Of a stretch of 6,360 nucleotides of DNA, positions 4,669 to 6,360 are shown one piece after another (position 1 is the stretch's first letter; the number at the start of each line of letters is the position of its first letter). The notes beneath the pieces are model-generated. The model was not told the origin of the DNA, did no database searches, and saw only the letters and a program-made list of their open reading frames with translations. Source of the DNA: Dehalococcoidia bacterium. GTDB taxonomy: Bacteria > Chloroflexota > Dehalococcoidia > SZUA-161. The position numbers were made by a program, and so were the translations under genes. The stretch lies in contig CP070819.1 of the NCBI GenBank assembly GCA_020344295.1, forward strand, positions 1,666,177 through 1,672,536, in the 5' to 3' direction.

Positions 4669-6360
4669 GTGTCATCTGAAAAACAGTTGCTACTCCTCTT
4701 CGACGGACACGCCCTGATCCACCGGGCTTTTCACGCCCTGCCTTCGCTATCCGTGACCAGGACCGGGGAGCCTACTGGCGCAGTCTACGGCTTTGCCAGC
4801 ATGCTGCTCAAGGTAGTCGGCGATCTGCAGCCAACCCACTGGGCGATCGCCTTTGACAGTCCGTCACCTACATTCAGGCACACCCAGTTCGAAGATTATA
4901 AGGCACATCGACCTCCGGCCCCGGATGAGCTCAAGCGCCAGTTCGGGAGAATACGCGAGCTCGTAGAAGCATTTAATCTCCCGTCATTCGAGGTGGATGG
5001 CTACGAAGCAGATGACATCCTGGGTGCACTATCCAAACGGGCGAGCGACGAAGGAATCGACACCGTGATCGTTACGGGTGATACCGACACATTCCAGCTT
5101 GCCTCGCAACACGTCAGCGTTCTCACACCGCGCCCGGGGAAGACGTTCAGCGACACGATTACATACAACGAGTCGGCGGTTGAGCAGCGCTACGGGCTTC
5201 TCCCCGAGCAGCTCGTTGACCTGAAGGGACTGAAAGGCGATCCTTCTGATAACATCCCCGGTGTCCCCGGCATCGGTGAGAAAACAGCGACAAAACTTAT
5301 TCAGCAGTTCAGGAGCATCGAGGGCATATACGAGCATATAGACGACGTGGCCCCGGAACGTATACAACAGCTTCTAAAGGATGGAGAGAGTCTGGCGAGG
5401 CAGAGCAAGGAGCTTGCTACCATCGTCACGGATGTGCCGATCGATTTCGACCTGACCTGCTGCCGCGTCGGTGATTACCAGCGGGAAAGGGTGGCCGAGC
5501 TGTTCCGCGAGCTGGAGTTCTCAAGTCTTCTTCCCAAGCTGCCTGAGAGTGTTGCCGGAGGGCAGGCAGCTTTACAGGCGGATACACGGGGAGGCCAGGA
5601 GGCGCTCGATTATAAGATAGTTGATACCGCCGAATCACTGAAGGAAGTCGTCGCCGCCCTGTCCCGGTGTGAATCGTTCGCCATCGACACGGAGACAACT
5701 GGGATCAATCCCAGGCAATCGGCACTGGTAGGCATTTCCCTGTCGGCGGAACCGGGGAAGGCCTGGTATGTGCCTGTCGGGCATTCAACAGGGGATCAAC
5801 TCCCGTTGCCCCCGGTAGCCGCAGTCCTCGAGCCCCTGCTTGTAGACTCTAGGATAGTGAAGGTCGCCCACAACGGCAAGTACGATATGACCGTCCTCCT
5901 CAAACATGGAATGACGGTGGAGAATATGGGTTTCGACACTATGATCGCGGCCTATCTACTGGGCGAGAAAGCGCTCGGCCTCAAGCCCCTGGCCTTTTCC
6001 AAGCTCGGAATTGAGATGATGCCAATAGAAAACCTGATCGGCACGGGCGCTAAACAGCTCTCCATGGCATGGGTGGACATACTTAGAGTAGCCGATTACG
6101 CCTGTGCCGATGCCGACAATACCAACAGGCTGAGCGTACTACTTGAGGCGGAACTACGGGATCAGGAACTTTGGGATCTTTTCACCCAGGTCGAGATGCC
6201 CCTGCTTCCCGTGCTGCTGCGTATGGAGACTAACGGGGTAGCACTGGATACCTCCAGGCTGCGTGAGATTTCCTGGAGTATGGGAGAGAAGCTGGCAAGG
6301 CTGGAGAACGAGATATACGACTGTGTTGGACAGAGGTTTAACATTAACTCGACTCAGCAA
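4669..6360 (+). CDS. polA: DNA polymerase I, N-terminal part (5' nuclease and 3'-5' exonuclease domains)
   Basis: Pol I removes RNA primers, fills gaps and takes part in excision repair. The frame stays open for 564 codons to the window edge. Full-length enzymes have about 900 residues, so the polymerase domain lies outside. Residues 8 to about 290 form the 5' nuclease, with metal-binding acids in FDGHALIHRAFHAL (11-24), DGYEADD (110-116) and TGDTDTFQL (136-144), and the helix-hairpin-helix GDPSDNIPGVPGIGEKTA (190-207). Residues about 315-490 are a 3'-5' exonuclease that keeps Exo I (Asp340, Glu342 in DTET), Exo II (Asp406 in NGKYD) and Exo III (Tyr477, Asp481), so proofreading should be active, unlike in Taq. 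NINST near the end begins the family's NI(N)S region leading into the polymerase domain. The start is GTG at 4669, behind a weak GGAG (4655-4658, 10-nt spacing); it places FDG at the usual distance from the N terminus. Confidence 0.95.
   Translation, partial: MSSEKQLLLLFDGHALIHRAFHALPSLSVTRTGEPTGAVYGFASMLLKVVGDLQPTHWAIAFDSPSPTFRHTQFEDYKAHRPPAPDELKRQFGRIRELVEAFNLPSFEVDGYEADDILGALSKRASDEGIDTVIVTGDTDTFQLASQHVSVLTPRPGKTFSDTITYNESAVEQRYGLLPEQLVDLKGLKGDPSDNIPGVPGIGEKTATKLIQQFRSIEGIYEHIDDVAPERIQQLLKDGESLARQSKELATIVTDVPIDFDLTCCRVGDYQRERVAELFRELEFSSLLPKLPESVAGGQAALQADTRGGQEALDYKIVDTAESLKEVVAALSRCESFAIDTETTGINPRQSALVGISLSAEPGKAWYVPVGHSTGDQLPLPPVAAVLEPLLVDSRIVKVAHNGKYDMTVLLKHGMTVENMGFDTMIAAYLLGEKALGLKPLAFSKLGIEMMPIENLIGTGAKQLSMAWVDILRVADYACADADNTNRLSVLLEAELRDQELWDLFTQVEMPLLPVLLRMETNGVALDTSRLREISWSMGEKLARLENEIYDCVGQRFNINSTQQ

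Overview
The window holds six genes, all on the + strand, in three or four probable transcription units. It reads as ordinary bacterial chromosome with one lineage-specific metabolic pair at the left end. There is no phage, transposon, CRISPR, tRNA or rRNA signal. Strong AAGGAGG-type ribosome binding sites, TATAAT-type promoters and GTG/TTG starts are bacterial. The combination of an HMG-CoA-synthase-like/OB-fold fusion with an SCP2-type thiolase, a short-spaced rsmD-coaD pair and an Alvin-type 2[4Fe-4S] ferredoxin suggests an anaerobic or facultative lineage. My best guess is Chloroflexota, class Dehalococcoidia, but this is inference from memory of family resemblance and not proven by the sequence.

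Region 1 (1-2840) is a two-gene metabolic operon. A sigma70-like promoter (TTGTCC-N17-TATAAT, 69-97) carries a perfect 14-bp dyad over its -35 box. It drives a 474-residue fusion of an HMG-CoA-synthase fold to a zinc-finger/OB-fold (DUF35) domain (128-1552), then a 392-residue SCP2-type thiolase (1593-2771). A strong GC-rich hairpin with a T-rich tail (2798-2839) closes the unit. In archaea, acetyl-CoA thiolase, HMG-CoA synthase and a DUF35 protein form one complex. Here two of those three parts are a single polypeptide. The synthase half appears to have lost all three catalytic residues (Glu, Cys, His), while the thiolase keeps its own. The pair therefore looks like a working thiolase plus a pseudoenzyme/OB-fold partner that may bind or channel acyl-CoA. 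The substrate is unknown.

Region 2 (2841-4305) is housekeeping. A near-consensus promoter (TTGACG-N16-TATAAT) sits so close to rsmD (16S rRNA m2G966 methyltransferase) that the mRNA leader would be only about 15 nt, without a Shine-Dalgarno. coaD (phosphopantetheine adenylyltransferase) begins with TTG and overlaps the rsmD stop by 4 nt. A small dicluster ferredoxin gene follows after 68 nt, with a possible weak promoter of its own.

Region 3 (4306-6360) is a 363-nt non-coding gap and then the first 564 codons of polA (DNA polymerase I), cut by the window edge. The gap holds a possible structured RNA element (about 4363-4467) and an extended -10 promoter for polA (4574-4582). The polA fragment covers the 5' nuclease and a 3'-5' exonuclease domain with all catalytic residues visible. 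The polymerase domain lies outside the window.
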